From Stomorhina lunata (lineage: Eukaryota; Arthropoda; Insecta; Diptera; Rhiniidae), in the NCBI GenBank assembly GCA_933228675.1, contig OW121743.1:18807151-18871150 (forward strand): DNA of 64,000 nt, written 5' to 3'. Position 1 is the first letter of the stretch, and each line of letters starts with the position of its first letter. This document shows positions 46,171 through 58,984 of the stretch, piece after piece. The notes under the pieces were generated by a model, which was given only the letters and a program-made list of their open reading frames with translations, had not been told where the DNA came from and did not search any database. Both the position numbers and the translations under genes were made by a program.

Positions 46171-47649
46171 AAAACCGCAGAAAACTGAACTGATAGTTCA
46201 AGCTTATGTAGGACTTATGATTCAATCTTTAATGAAGCTGATCTTCTTTTTTAGTTCTTTATTTCATCTTAAATTTCCTGTTAAACTCTTTGTCCCAGTT
46301 TATTCATTTTTATATTTTTTTGCTGGATTTGCCATATAACGGTTAATGTTTTCTTATCATCTGGGTTTTGTTTTCTTATAAAATGCATTAACCACAACTT
46401 TACAAAGATCTTCGATCTTGCTATAATAAAACGCTTTTTGTCCAGCCTCTTCTCTTGTTGTTTGAACATGCAAAAAAAATTTAAAGTGATTTATTGGAAT
46501 ACAAGATTTTTTTATGAAAGAAGACTCTTTTTAAAAGTTTATGCTCAATTTATTAAAACAAAAACCAATAAGGAAATTGCTTTACACAACAAAACCTTAT
46601 AAACTGTCAAAATGGTCAAATTTGTTGTCAAATGTCAAGTTATTTTTAAAGATTAATTTCAACACCGCACACATAGACTTAAGTAAGCCAACTTGTTTTT
46701 TTCCCATAACTGACACAATTTTAATCTTGTTAAATTATTTTTGGTTTTTAAAAATTTACATTTTTGGGTATTTAAGTCATTAGGGAATCTGGGCCCCGCT
46801 TTTGTTTATACACGCATATTGATTAGTTAAAAATTTTGTAATTTAAGATATGAATAATTTCGAAGAAGAATGGAATGCTAATGAAAAGAAAACAAAAGTA
46901 ACAAGTTTTGTGTTAAATTGACACTTTGTTTTGGGTTGAAAAAAGTAAAAGGAATGCAAAACCCTAAAATTGGGTCAAGAAATAAGATAAATATGGAATA
47001 TTTACAAAAATTTTGGACACTCATTGGGATTTGAAGGAAGTTAATTAATAAATTTCATGCTGAATTATTAATGGATATCAAGTTAAATAAGAATTTAAAA
47101 AGTTTTTCAGCTTAAAAAGTGACATATTCGGTGTTTTTGCTTAATCTCTTAACAATATGACAAGAAGTTTTGATGCTTTACAAAACAATGATGGTAACAC
47201 TTACAAATGTACACAAACATTAAGAAAAAGGAGTAGAAGAAACTAAAAGCAAAAACAACTACAAATATATAACGGTAAACATTGAGTCAACTACTGAAGA
47301 GGTTGCCAGTACGGAGGATTTTGTTTTAAAGAGTTGCCAGAGCTAAGACTGAATGTAATGTGTAGCTATATAAATTACAAAGAAAAGTATATTATATTTA
47401 AATATTTCTCTAAACAGAAAAAGAAAAAATGTGTGTTTTATTCATTGTTTCTTTTTTTAAAACCATAATAATTTTATTATGCGAAAAAATGTAGACTAAA
47501 CAAAACACTTAAAATATGTTAATTTTCTAAGGTTTTTGTAGACTTTTGATGTTTTTTGACATGATTTAAACTAAATTTGTATGGTTTCTTTTCAACGCCA
47601 ATATAACAAAAGAAAATTTTGTAAATAATGCGTATATTAATTTTAAACT
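46171..47649. other. Spacer between satellite arrays 2 and 3
   Basis: AT-rich. It has a GGTTGCCAGTACGG and a GAGTTGCCAGAGC motif near 47300-47345 but no supported gene. Confidence 0.4.
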
Positions 47650-49260
47650 CAGTTCAAGGTTCAGTTCGAGTTTAGTTTAAATTCATTTCTAGTTCAGTTC
47701 TGATTTAGTTACAGGTTTAGTTATCAATTTAGTTCTAGGTTCAGTTTTTGGTTCAGTTTAAGGGTCAGTTTTAGGTTCAGTTCTAGGTTTAGTTCTAGTT
47801 TAGTTTAATTCTAGGTTCAGTTTAGTTCTAGGTTCAGTTTTAGTTACGTTCTAGTTCAGTTTTAGTTCATTTTTAGTTCAGTTATAGTTTAGTTCTAGTT
47901 CAGTTCTAGTTCAGTTCTAGTTCAGTTCTAGTTCAGTTCTAGTTCAGTTCTAGTTTAGTTCCAGTTCAGTTCTAGTTCAGTTCTAGTTCAGTTCTAGTTC
48001 AGTTCTAGTTCAGTTCTAGTTTAGTTCCAGTTCAGTTCTAGTTCAGTTCTAGTTCAGTTCTAGTTCAGTTCTAGTTCAGTTCTAGTTCAGTTCTAGTTCA
48101 GTTCTAGTTTAGTTCTAGTTTAGTTCTAGTTCTAGTTCAGTTCTAGTTCAGTTCTAGTTCAGTTCTAGTTCAGTTCTAGTTCAGTTCTAGTTCAGTTCCA
48201 GTTCAGTTCTAGTTCAGTTCCAGTTCAGTTCTAGTTCAGTTCTAGGTTCATTTCTAGGTTCAGTTCTAGGTTCAGTTCTAGTTCAGTTCTAGTTCAGTTC
48301 TAGTTCAGTTCTAGCTTCAGTTCTAGGTTCAGTTTTACTTTCAGTTTTAAGTTCAGTTCTAGTTCAATTCCAGTTCAGTTCCAGTTTAGTTCTAGTTCAG
48401 TTCTAGTTCAGTTCTAGTTCAGTTCTAGTTCAGTTCTAGTTCAGTTCTAGTTCAGTTCTAGTTCAGTTCTAGTTCAGTTCTAGTTCAGTTCTAGTTCAGT
48501 TCTAGTTCAGTTCTAATTCAGTTCTAGTTCAGTTCTAGTTCAGTTCTAGTTCAGTTCTAGTTCAGTTCTAGTTCAGTTCTAGTTCAGTTCTAGTTCAGTT
48601 CTAGTTCAGTTCTAGTTCAGTTCTAGTTCAGTTCTAGTTCAGTTCTAGTTCAGTTCTAGTTCAGTTCTAGTTCAGTTCTAGTTCAGTTCTAGTTCAGTTC
48701 TAGTTCAGTTCTAGTTCAGTTCTAGTTCAGTTCTAGTTCAGTTCTAGTTCAGTTCTAGTTCAGTTCTAGTTCAGTTCTAGTTCAGTTCTAGTTCAGTTCT
48801 AGTTCAGTTCTAGTTCAGTTCTAGTTCAGTTCTAGTTCAGTTCTAGTTCAGTTCTAGTTCAGTTCTAGTTCAGTTCTAGTTCAGTTCTAGTTCAGTTCTA
48901 GTTCAGTTCTAGTTCAGTTCTAGTTCAGTTCTAGTTCAGTTCTAGTTCAGTTCTAGTTCAGTTCTAGTTCAGTTCTAGTTCAGTTCCAGTTCAGTTCTAG
49001 TTCAGTTCTAGTTCAATTCTAGGTGTAGTTCTAGGTTCAGTTCTAGTTCAGTTCTAGGTCAGTTCTAGTTCTGTTCCAGTTCAATTCTAGTTCAGTTCTG
49101 GTTCAGTTCTAGGTTCAGTTCTAGGCTCAGTTCTAGTTTCAGTTCTAGGTTCAGTTCTAGTTCAGTTCTAGTTACTAGTACTAGATTTAGGTTCAGTTCT
49201 AGTTACTAGTACTAGATTTAGTACTAGTTTTAGACCTAGATTGAGTTCTAGATTCAGTTT
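47650..49260 (-). repeat. 11-bp satellite array 3, inverted (TAGTTCAGTTC)
   Basis: The same 11-mer as arrays 1 and 2 on the opposite strand, about 146 copies. Both edges, and an internal stretch at 48240-48365, contain the longer TTCTAGGTTCAG variant. The other blocks are nearly homogeneous. Confidence 0.97.
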
Positions 49261-50500
49261 TTAATTAATTATATTAGAATTTTATTTTTTTTTATTTTGT
49301 TTCCAATTTAATCAATTTCTTTTGAACAGACCTTTTGTAAATTGTTCTTATCATTGAAATATTGATTAATTAGAAATTTTGATTACTTGCAATTTCGCCA
49401 CAAATAATTTTATTTACTTTTGACAAAATTTTGACTAGAAAAAATTTTAATATAAAAAAATGTTATCTTTAGCAATTTCGTACTAACTTTTTAATGTATT
49501 ATTAAATATTTATTTGTTTTATAGATTAGTTTTTTATTTGAATGTAAAAATCATTTCGTGGGTGTTACTGATTGAATCACGGCAAAGCTTCTAAATAGTT
49601 TCTGATCAAATTAACATATGCTCGTATACATTCAGAGCACTTTGGGGCTTACGAAAGTACTTCAATCTTAGAAATATTTTTATTAGATTTCTTAATCTAT
49701 ATTTGTCTATAAGTCTGCGAGTGAATTCTGCTCAGTCGGAACTTGTAGTATTTTCGGGAAAATTCATTGTCTAATTTTATTAAGAGTAATAAAATTAGAC
49801 AATGTTGAACTCAATGTCACTTATCATTTTGGGTACTTTAAGGTTCTTAACTACCATGGTCCCGATCTTTAAATGAATATATGTGGCCTTCTAGAGGTAT
49901 TCAATAATGTATCTAAGTCTGAGAAATGGGGGGAGTGGAACTTTTCAATCCCACCGTCGAAATAAAATAAATAGTTTGACGGGTTCCGCTTGTTTGATTT
50001 TAAGATTTTGAGTATTTTTTTAAATTTTAATAAGTTTCATATTTAATTTAAGAATTTCTTATTTGTTATCTTTTTGTAAAAAAAAAACAAAAAAAAAAAT
50101 GCTATTATTATCGCCTACGATTTTAATAAATTTTATTTAGTGTTTATTATTTCTCAGCTTTAGCCTGTCACACGCAATAATTTTAAGTTTATATCTCTTT
50201 TATTGTATTTTTTTTTTTTTTTTTTGATATTTTACGATGTTTTCTTTTGTTTTATTGTATTAATTTATAACAAAGTAAATATCTACTATTTGTTATACAT
50301 TTTTTTGTTAATTAATTTATAAACTTTTGGATAATTATAACCCTTTTTTTTTGCTTCAAATGAATGAAATTGTATTAATAAAGAAATGTATGAGTTGATT
50401 AAAGGTAAACAAAGGAATACAACAAACATGTCAATGTTAGTTTACAGGAGAGTAGACTGAACAATAAAGATAATAGTAAAAACAAAAGATCTCTCAAGGT
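49261..50500. other. No gene; contains one perfect palindrome
   Basis: AT-rich sequence with long T and A runs; only the palindrome at 49765-49804 stands out. Confidence 0.4.
49765..49804. repeat. Perfect 18-bp inverted repeat, 4-nt loop
   Basis: CATTGTCTAATTTTATTA, loop AGAG, then the exact complement ending in AGACAATG. There is no flanking T run specific to one strand that would suggest a terminator. Confidence 0.85.
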
Positions 50501-50506
50501 CATGTT

Positions 50507-50629
50507 AACACCTTAACAGATCTTTTGTTTACATGAATAGGAACATAAACACCTTAACAGATCTTTTGTTTATATGAGTATGAGCATAAACACTTTAACA
50601 GACTTTTTGTTTACATAAAACCGTTATTG
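50507..50629. repeat. Three copies of a 41-bp repeat
   Basis: AACACCTTAACAGATCTTTT followed by GTTTACATGA starts at 50507, 50548 and 50589. The third copy is more diverged and incomplete. Confidence 0.85.
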
Positions 50630-52430
50630 CGACATTGTTGTAATATGGTAACATGGAGTTGATAAAATGTAAACAAATGGATGCCAGAAAGGATATAATG
50701 ATGCCAGACAGGTTATAATGATACCGGAGGCCTAAAAATTGTGGTGATTATAAGGAACTAGAAGAAAATCATATACAATTTAAGACTATTTCAATTTAAT
50801 ATAAGACTACATGATACTGAGCACTTAAATTATTATTTTCTATGTAAAACAATTGCGTTTTTAAAGTACATTTCCTTGTTCCTTTTTGCGGCCGCATGCC
50901 AACTTAATTACCAACATAATTCCATAAGCTTTTACATCATAATTAAATAGTTTTTCCTGCAAGGTGTGCTTTAAGTTGCCCAAAAAAAAGGGTGTGAATG
51001 AGGAATTCTTATTCTAATAATATAACCAAAATAATACTTTAACTAAAAATAATTATTCCCTAGTGTTTTTGACAGCGAAAGAACGGGAGGGGTTAGCCCA
51101 AATTGAAAAACGGACAAAGAACTTTATTAAAATTAATTTTCTTTTATAACAAGTATTATTTCTCATTCATATTCATTTAAAAAAATTTATTTACTTCAAG
51201 TATATGAATGAGGGAAACTACCCTCCCACTATAAAGTATAATTTAAAATATTAAATCGCCTGAGTCATCACAACAATTCGCAAACGACAATACCATATTG
51301 GAAGTGTCTAGCTCTAGTATTGTACAAATAAGTACAAGACACCAAAATGTTAAAAAAAAAAGAAACAAATAATAATAAACTGAAGTGTGTTGTCAACTTT
51401 TATTATTTAAAATGGTACGAAAATGATGTTTATTCGAAGATAAGAAATGAAAAGAAAATAGTAAATTTAAAATTGAAAGCAGGGAAGAGCAAAATTATAG
51501 AAAATTTATAGTAAAGCAGTCATAGCTAAAATCCCACCCGAAGGAATTTTTATAACTACTACCATGATTTTGGCGAATACTGTTTTAGAGTTAGGATCTT
51601 ATAAATTGATTAATTGAGAACTAGGATCCGGTTCGAAGAGACCATAAGCAAGTGGGTATAGCAACTTAGTGTGAGCTTTTTCTATTCTGTGATTTTGTAA
51701 GGTTAGATTCGAATTGTTGATACTATCAACAAGTTCAAGTCATAACTTTATAGCCTTTTCTGAATAGACAGTACTGATACTAGGCCTTTCCCGGTACATT
51801 TTTATATTGCCTAAGATTAGCCTTATAATTGTCCCAATTATCATTTCTAACACATTAAAAGCCTAAAGCCAGGATCCGGTTCGTAGGGATCATAGTATGC
51901 GATTTTCAGTGTTAATGGATCTAGTTCCGGTTTGAAGTAATCATAAAAAAATGTTGAAAAAATTGCATAAGAAAAAAAAAACATGTGCTAACATTCTTAT
52001 CTTAACTGTAACTGCTACTCCTCTCCAATAGAACCTCTTTAGATGAGTATGTCCGCATATGTCTTATAATACCGTCGTCATGTTTATTTGTGCAAAATGT
52101 GGATGTAGCACTTTTGTGTTTTCCTAAATGTCTGTCAATCCATGTGTGTGTCTGTCTAACCTTCCCTCTGTCCGTTCGCCCCTGTTAAAATTTGGTGTCG
52201 TCGCCATATCGTCAGGAAAACATTTAGTTGAATGTTTCGAGTCTTTGGAAACTTATTTTCAATTGCAATAAATGAAAAACTAAACGAAAACTGAGAACTA
52301 CAAAAAATTAAATGAAATAAAAAGAAATGGAAATAAATAAAAATAATAAAGAAAAATAGTCAATCGATAAATATATTTGAGCTCAATTTAAAAATTGTTT
52401 TGAAAAAAAAAAAAAAAAAACGAGCAAGCA
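50630..52430. other. No gene; weak GGATCCGGTTCG repeats
   Basis: GGATCCGGTTCGAAGAGACC at 51624 and GGATCCGGTTCGTAGGGATC at 51873, with a third diverged copy near 51929. Otherwise nothing is seen. Confidence 0.4.
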
Positions 52431-52434
52431 AATT

Positions 52435-53035
52435 TGAAAAGTTGACCGAGAGGAAGATTTTTTCTATATATAGAAAAGTTGAACAGAAGAACACTTTTTT
52501 ATATATAGAAAAATTGACCGAGAGGAAGACATTTTCTGTATTTAGAAAAGTTGATCGAGACGAAGACTTTTTCTATATATAGAAAAGTTGACTGAGAGGA
52601 AGACTTTTTCTATCCATAGAAAAGTTGACCGAGAGGAAGACTTTTTTTATATATATAAAAAAAGTTGACCGAGAGAAAGACTTTTTCTATATATAGAAAA
52701 GTTGACCGAGAGAAAGACTTTTTCTATCCATAGAAAAGTTGACCGAGAGGAAGACTTTTTCTATATAGAAAAGTTGACCTAGAGGAAGACTTTTTCTATA
52801 TAGAAAAGTTGACCTAGATGAAGAACTTTTTTATATATAAAAAAGTTGACCGAGAGAAAGACTTTTTCTATATATAGAAAAGTTGACCGAGAGAAAGGCC
52901 TTTTCTTTACATAGAAAAGTTGACCGAGAGGAAGACTTTTTCTATATATAGAAAAATTGACCGAGAGAAAGACTTTTTCTATATATAGAAAAATTAACCG
53001 AGAGTAAGAATTTTTCTACATAAAAAGTTGAACGA
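52435..53035. repeat. ~37-bp minisatellite with palindromic TTTTTCTATATATAGAAAA
   Basis: About 16 units of GTTGACCGAGAGGAAGAC plus TTTTTCTATATATAGAAAA. The palindromic part is conserved in nearly all units; TATA-step length varies. It starts and ends in A-rich DNA. Confidence 0.92.
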
Positions 53036-55005
53036 GACATTAATTAAAAAAAAATTATAAAAAAATAATTTTTTAAAAACATGATATTTTTCAAAATTAT
53101 TTTTACTCAAAAAAATTAAACATGATATAAGAAAACGTGCCAGAACTTTAAGATTTGGGATTTCTAGAACTTTAAAAATTGTTTATTATGTTGAAATATT
53201 CAAAAAAGAAGTGATAGGTCACATAATTTAAGAAAAATCAAAGAAAAAGACTGAATTTAGCTTCCTCCAACTTTATTCATTCAAAATCCTATCGTAAGGG
53301 GATTATTTTAACAAAAGTGGAAATAAATGATCTTTCCGGCCCTTAAACATAACATAGAAATGCAAATTTTATGTCATGGCAAAGCAAAATACTTCAAGAA
53401 CATTTGAATTAAAAAGCGATGAAATCGGTCTAAAATTACCAGAGTTATAAGCAAAAGAAACCCGATTTTTTTCAAAAATCCTCTTAATGACAGTCTTAAG
53501 CGAAGAGTAATGCTCGTTTGAGTGGAGTAAAGTAGCATTAAAGCTGACATTTGTAGAAAAGATTTGAGTGTCTGTATTTCTGTCAAAAGAATAATAATAA
53601 TAATAATAACAATCAAGTTATTGTGACATTGTTTATTATGTTCAAGATCATTAATCTTTTTAAATATATTTTTTATTGCTAATTGTTATAGTTCTCTTTC
53701 TTTTGTGTTGAGTTGTAAAAATTGTTCATATTAAAGTTGTTTTTTTAACAAAAAAGTTGTAAAACTTTCAGTAGCTAAAGACGAAACTATTTCATGACGT
53801 TTATCATTTCAAAATCTTCTACGTCTTTTTGTCAATCTTGAAGAGACTCTTAAACAGTGCCATCATTAGCTGCTGAAGTTAATTGTAGGTCAATGTCTTA
53901 AATCAGTGTTTCGATATGAAATCTTTTTTTATTGTTATCAATTTGTAAGAATTCAATTTAATTGTTAGAAAACTAAAAGATTTAATTTGTTATAGATTTT
54001 AGAAAAACAGAGAAAGATTTTAAATTAACGTAAACACTTTCTCTTTTAATTTTTGTAAAAAAAAACTATTATCATTAAAAAATATGTATATAAATCTGGC
54101 AGCTTTATTGTTAACATCAGTCTATCTCTCTCTAGCTTTGCCTCTTCATCTTTGGGGTGGCCAAATGTTTTTACTTTCAAAAACATTATAATGGCCGAAT
54201 TGCCAAAAAGTACCGAAATACTTGACATTTTATTTTCATTGCTAATCTTTTAAGCAATTTCACTTTCTTCATATCCCTCTTAGTTTAAAAGAAATTCTGC
54301 TACCGATTTTCCCCTTTTTCCCCTATGTACCCAATATGTGTTTTACATTAGTCTCATATTAAAGAAATTTCTCTATTTCTCTACTTCTATTAATAGCATT
54401 ATTGGTCTTAAAAATATTAAAAACACAATTCCTAACCTTCCAATGTTTCCCGTTTTTACCCCGTTAATCGAAAAAGTACCAAGAGCTTATAAATTTCCAA
54501 AAAGTACCGAATGCATCTCATTTTATTTTCATTACAATTGGTTTCAAAGCAATTTTTTGTTTTCATACCTTTTGGTTTTGGAGATACAATGTTACCGATT
54601 CGTACCTTGTTTACCCTTTAAATTAAAAAAGTACCAAATAGCATGTTTGATATTTCTTCTTTATCAATAAACCTCTATTTAAGTATTATTTCTGACTTAA
54701 TTGATTCAAAAGTTATGCAAAGTTTAAAAACAAAGAAAAATGCTTTTCCCGTTTTTACCATTTTGATACATTTAGTAATCGAAAAAGTACCAAACACGGT
54801 TTGATGTTTTTTGATGTTTATCGATTCCGGCAGAATAAAACGCATTTTTACCAATTTTTACCCCCGAGAAATCCCTTCTTTCTATACACGAACTATACAG
54901 CGAAAAAGGAACTGACTTTCCAAATTTCAACTCTATCTTTTGCCATTTGGGCTCAGTGATAGTCATCAGTAACGCTAAAGTATTTTATACAGGTTGAGTC
55001 ATCAT
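53036..55005. other. AT-rich, weak AAAAGTACC repeats, no gene
   Basis: AAAAAGTACC(G/A)A followed by TTTTATTTTCATT-like sequence recurs at about 54209, 54500 and 54788, suggesting a very diverged ~290-bp repeat. No coding sequence is supported. Confidence 0.4.
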
Positions 55006-55009
55006 TGAT

Positions 55010-55870
55010 AAAAATCCCCATTTCAGGGATTGTACAAAATTTTCATAGAAAATTTCAAAAACTTTTTATGTACTTCGTCAAAGATTTTCTGCTTAATTTT
55101 TTTAATTTATTAAATTCCTAAAATCTTAAATAAAAATCCCCATTTCAGGGATTGTTCAAAATTCCGCTAGGAATTTGGAGGACATTTCAAACACTTTCTA
55201 AGTACTTTATTGCGACGTTTTAAAGTATTTCCGTTAAATTTTTTGAAATTATTAAATTCCTTAAGTAAAATCCCCTTAATGGGGATTATACAAAATTTGT
55301 TTAGGAATTAATGGGAAAAATCTTAAATTTGCTTTCATACATTTCCACCTTTTTCTTAGTTATTTACAGCAAATTTTTATCTTTTTTCCACTGAATTTTG
55401 TTGATTCCCAAAATGTTTAATTAAAATTTCCACTTGTTGGAATCTGAAAGGAAGGCACTTCCAATACATTCTTAATAATTTGTTATAAAATTGTAACACT
55501 TTTCTGTGTTACTTTTTTTAATTTCCAAAATCTCAACGCAAAATCCCCACTTAGGGGATTTAAACAAATTCTTTAGGATTTTTCGGGGGAAATATAAAAT
55601 AAGTTTATCTTTAATTCCAATACATTCTTAATAATTTGTTATGCAATTTTAATATTTTTTTTTTTTCTAATTCCCAAAATGTTAAAGCAATATCCCCACT
55701 TAGGGAATTGCAAGCAAAATATAAAACTAGTTTCTTTGTAATGCGATTTATATAATTTTTTGAGTTGCCTTCATTATAATTCCAAAAATCTCAGAGCAAA
55801 ATTCCCAGTAGGGGATTTAACAAAATTTGATAGAAATTTGCGGGGAACTTATAAAATTAGTTTTTCTGCA
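55010..55870. repeat. ~130-bp diverged repeat, each unit with a CCCC...GGGG hairpin
   Basis: Seven units can be aligned on AAATCCCCATTTCAGGGATT-like cores near 55012, 55134, 55267, 55425, 55540, 55690 and 55798. The spacing ranges from about 108 to 158 bp. The core is palindromic in most units, while the loop and flanks differ. Confidence 0.7.
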
Positions 55871-58800
55871 ATTAAAAAAAATTTATGAGTATTTTTGTTC
55901 AATTCTAAGTAGGTTTTTGAGTAAAATCTCTTTAGAATCAGCAGAAAATTTCAAGGAATTTGTCAAGAATTTTCAGAAAATTTGCGCGAAACTATTAAAT
56001 TTGATTTTATTTTCCAGCAAATGTTTTGCTAATTCCACAAATCCTCAAACCGAATCTTCACAAGCGAATTAAGTAAAATAATCGTGAAATTAAAGCCAGA
56101 TTTGATTAATATTTCTTACAAGAGTCAAAGTTCAAAATTGAATAATTTTTAGATTTTTTAAATCAACAACAAAAAAATATAAACAAATTTATGGAAATAT
56201 TTTATACACAATTTAAAAAAATCAATAATTTTATGCTAAAATTAAGTTTTTCTGCAAAGTAAAAGAAAGAATCAACCCTTAAAGGTTATGAACTTTTTAA
56301 CTTTTACAAATTCGCTTTATTTGCAATTTTCATTTTGAAAAATTAATGTTTCTTATCTCAGAATTTTTTCCCATTTGTTAATTTTTTTTTTTTTTGCTCG
56401 ATGAAAATAGAAATTTACCCTTAATATTTATGGGAACAAAAATAAGACAAACATGATTTTTACCAAATTTTAACCCAGATTCTAAAAATTGTACTTTTCT
56501 AAACTAAATAATTCTACTTTAATTAAAAATTTAAAACTTGTCATAATAACGGCTAAAAATTATATTTTTTATTTTCTTAAATCGACAAAATATACACCAC
56601 CTTAATCTTTATATTAAAACTTTGCAAAATTCATTTGAAAATTTGTTTATAATTTAAATTTATTAAAATTTTTTTATTGAAATTAGAGTAAATTAGCAGT
56701 TAATTTTGTAAAAATGATTGATTGCAGTTTAAGAAACATGCGCTAAAAAACACTTATAAGCAAAAAGGCTACAAAACCAAAAATGGGCAAAACATTGAAG
56801 AAAAAATTAAAAAAAAAAAACAAATCTTAAAATATATAATTATGAAAACTACAAACAAAACCGCAAACGGTTTTAAATTAAGAAAAATGCAAATTAAGTT
56901 ACACCAAAATATGCAAATTTTAAATAAAATTCTCAAAACTTTAACACTTTTTTCCTAAAAAAATTAAAAACTATCTCAAATATTAACCAAAAATAAAAAT
57001 TTTTAAACAAAACCCCTCCAAAATTATAACATAATTAATCATAATCAATATTTATATGTATTACTAATTAGTTATCAGCAAAAATCGTGTTAAATAATAA
57101 ACAATTTTTTTACAAATTTGTCACACTGTCAATTTTGCTTTAAAAACTAATAAATTTTGCTACAATTTCCCCTTAAATTCTTCAATTTCCCATCAATTTA
57201 ATTTCATTTACATTTAATTCCAAGCAAATACTGTTAGCTTTTATATACATCCCTAAAGTATGCTGTGAAATTATTTGTTTATGTTAGTTGCTTTGTAGGA
57301 CTGTTATAACTCTGTTATGTTTACTTTTCTTCAATAACTCTGTTATGTTAACTCATTTATATGAATAGAGCGCAAAAGAACAAAACAAGGATGCCAGATG
57401 ATAAATTTTGTAAAATTACACATTTTTCAAAGGAAATTTACATTTTCTAACAAAAGATAATTAAAATTCAAGAAATTAAGAGGGAAAATAGAAAAATTCT
57501 TTAAATTATTGAATATTTACTTTTATTTCAAGTAAAATAGGGATATATATGTATATTTTTAAGAAGTATTATACTAAATTATAAAATCTAAAAAAAAATT
57601 ATTAAAAATCTAGTAAGAATTGACGCCAGTCAATACGATAAGCCACAGTAGTAAGGTCATATTTTACCGCTAATAAATACATTCTTTGAGATTTTCTAAA
57701 GCCTAAAAATGTATCTGTACTTAGTTTTTTTACTATAAAGTAAAGTAGTTGTCGGCAGTTGTATTTAACGGATTTTATAATTTTCTTGCACAAATTATTA
57801 CTTTAGCATAACCATTACATCCTCCTCGATAACTCATTTGTTTTCCCATGTGACCTGGTTCCCGGGGAATTCCTATTATTGATGTTTTCTTTTTAGTTCC
57901 AGTTGTTTTACAGTGCATAGTTTTTTAATTGCTATAGTTTGAGTTCAGAATCAAACATTTCGAAAATAATTGTAATTTGGTCCACCAAAGTGAAACGGGT
58001 TTTTCTAGTACTTCTATATATACTTTTAACTAAATGTAGCCTAAAGTCCAAAGTTATTCTTTAAAATTATAATTTATAATTGCAAAGTTCTAGTTTATAA
58101 TAAGAAACTTTAATTTAATCGTTGTCTTTTGTTTAAAGCTTGCAAACGGAAATTGTTTTACATCTTTTGAAAACTAAATACAGAAGAGCAGCGGCATATA
58201 GTATTGAGAAGATTTTGTATTCTTCCAAATCTTTAGAGTCTCAGGCTTAGAGAGAATATTAGATTTTTGAGATTTTAATTTATTGGGGAGTTAAAATTAA
58301 GAAAATTATAAAATGTGCGAAAGTTTTTGAAAAAAACCCAAAATTTTCAGGTTTTGTTTACATAAAACCAAATTTAGGATCCTATAAATGGATTTATTTT
58401 CTAGATATTGCGAATTATTAGGTATATAGCCGAGCCAAAACTTTGGTTTAGCCCTCGCGCCATGTTGTTGCCATATGTCATAATTAACTGTATTCCCAGA
58501 GGTTTCGAAATTATGACCTGAAAAATCCCTCACTTTAAAACCTGTGGAATCTTTTAATTTGAAAACGTTTAAAAACTTTTTCGTTTACAATCTTCATCTT
58601 AACAGAAAAACCCAAGAGCATTAATTTTTTAAATATATTCTTTAGATTTTTTCTTCGATATATGCAATTGCTTAAGTTATTAAATATAATTATTTATGAT
58701 TTAGTTTTTTTTTTTCAGAAAATTGCTGCCTGTAAACCAATTAAAGAACAAAGTTAAAAATGCATTTTAAATAATTTTTTTCCAAAAATCGGTTTGCTGG

Positions 58801-58980
58801 CAGTTTTGAATCGAATACATACATAAATTAATTTACCACAAAAAAAGTAAAGTTAAGAAAAAAAAATTAAAAATGTTAATTGGGCAAATTTTTTTTTTTT
58901 AATGTTGTTTTCGAAAATAAAATACTATGAAAACTGAGACCTTACATAGACTAAAAATTTTTAAAATGAAAAATCAGCAA
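55871..58980. other. No recognisable feature
   Basis: About 3 kb of very AT-rich DNA. Short frames are low complexity (Lys/Asn/Ile-rich) without motifs. A two-copy TAACTCTGTTATGTT occurs at about 57308-57350. Confidence 0.4.
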
Positions 58981-58984
58981 AAAT

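Noticed and set aside
49765..49804. Bacterial-type terminator
   Set aside because: The genome is eukaryotic and no strand-specific T run follows the stem.
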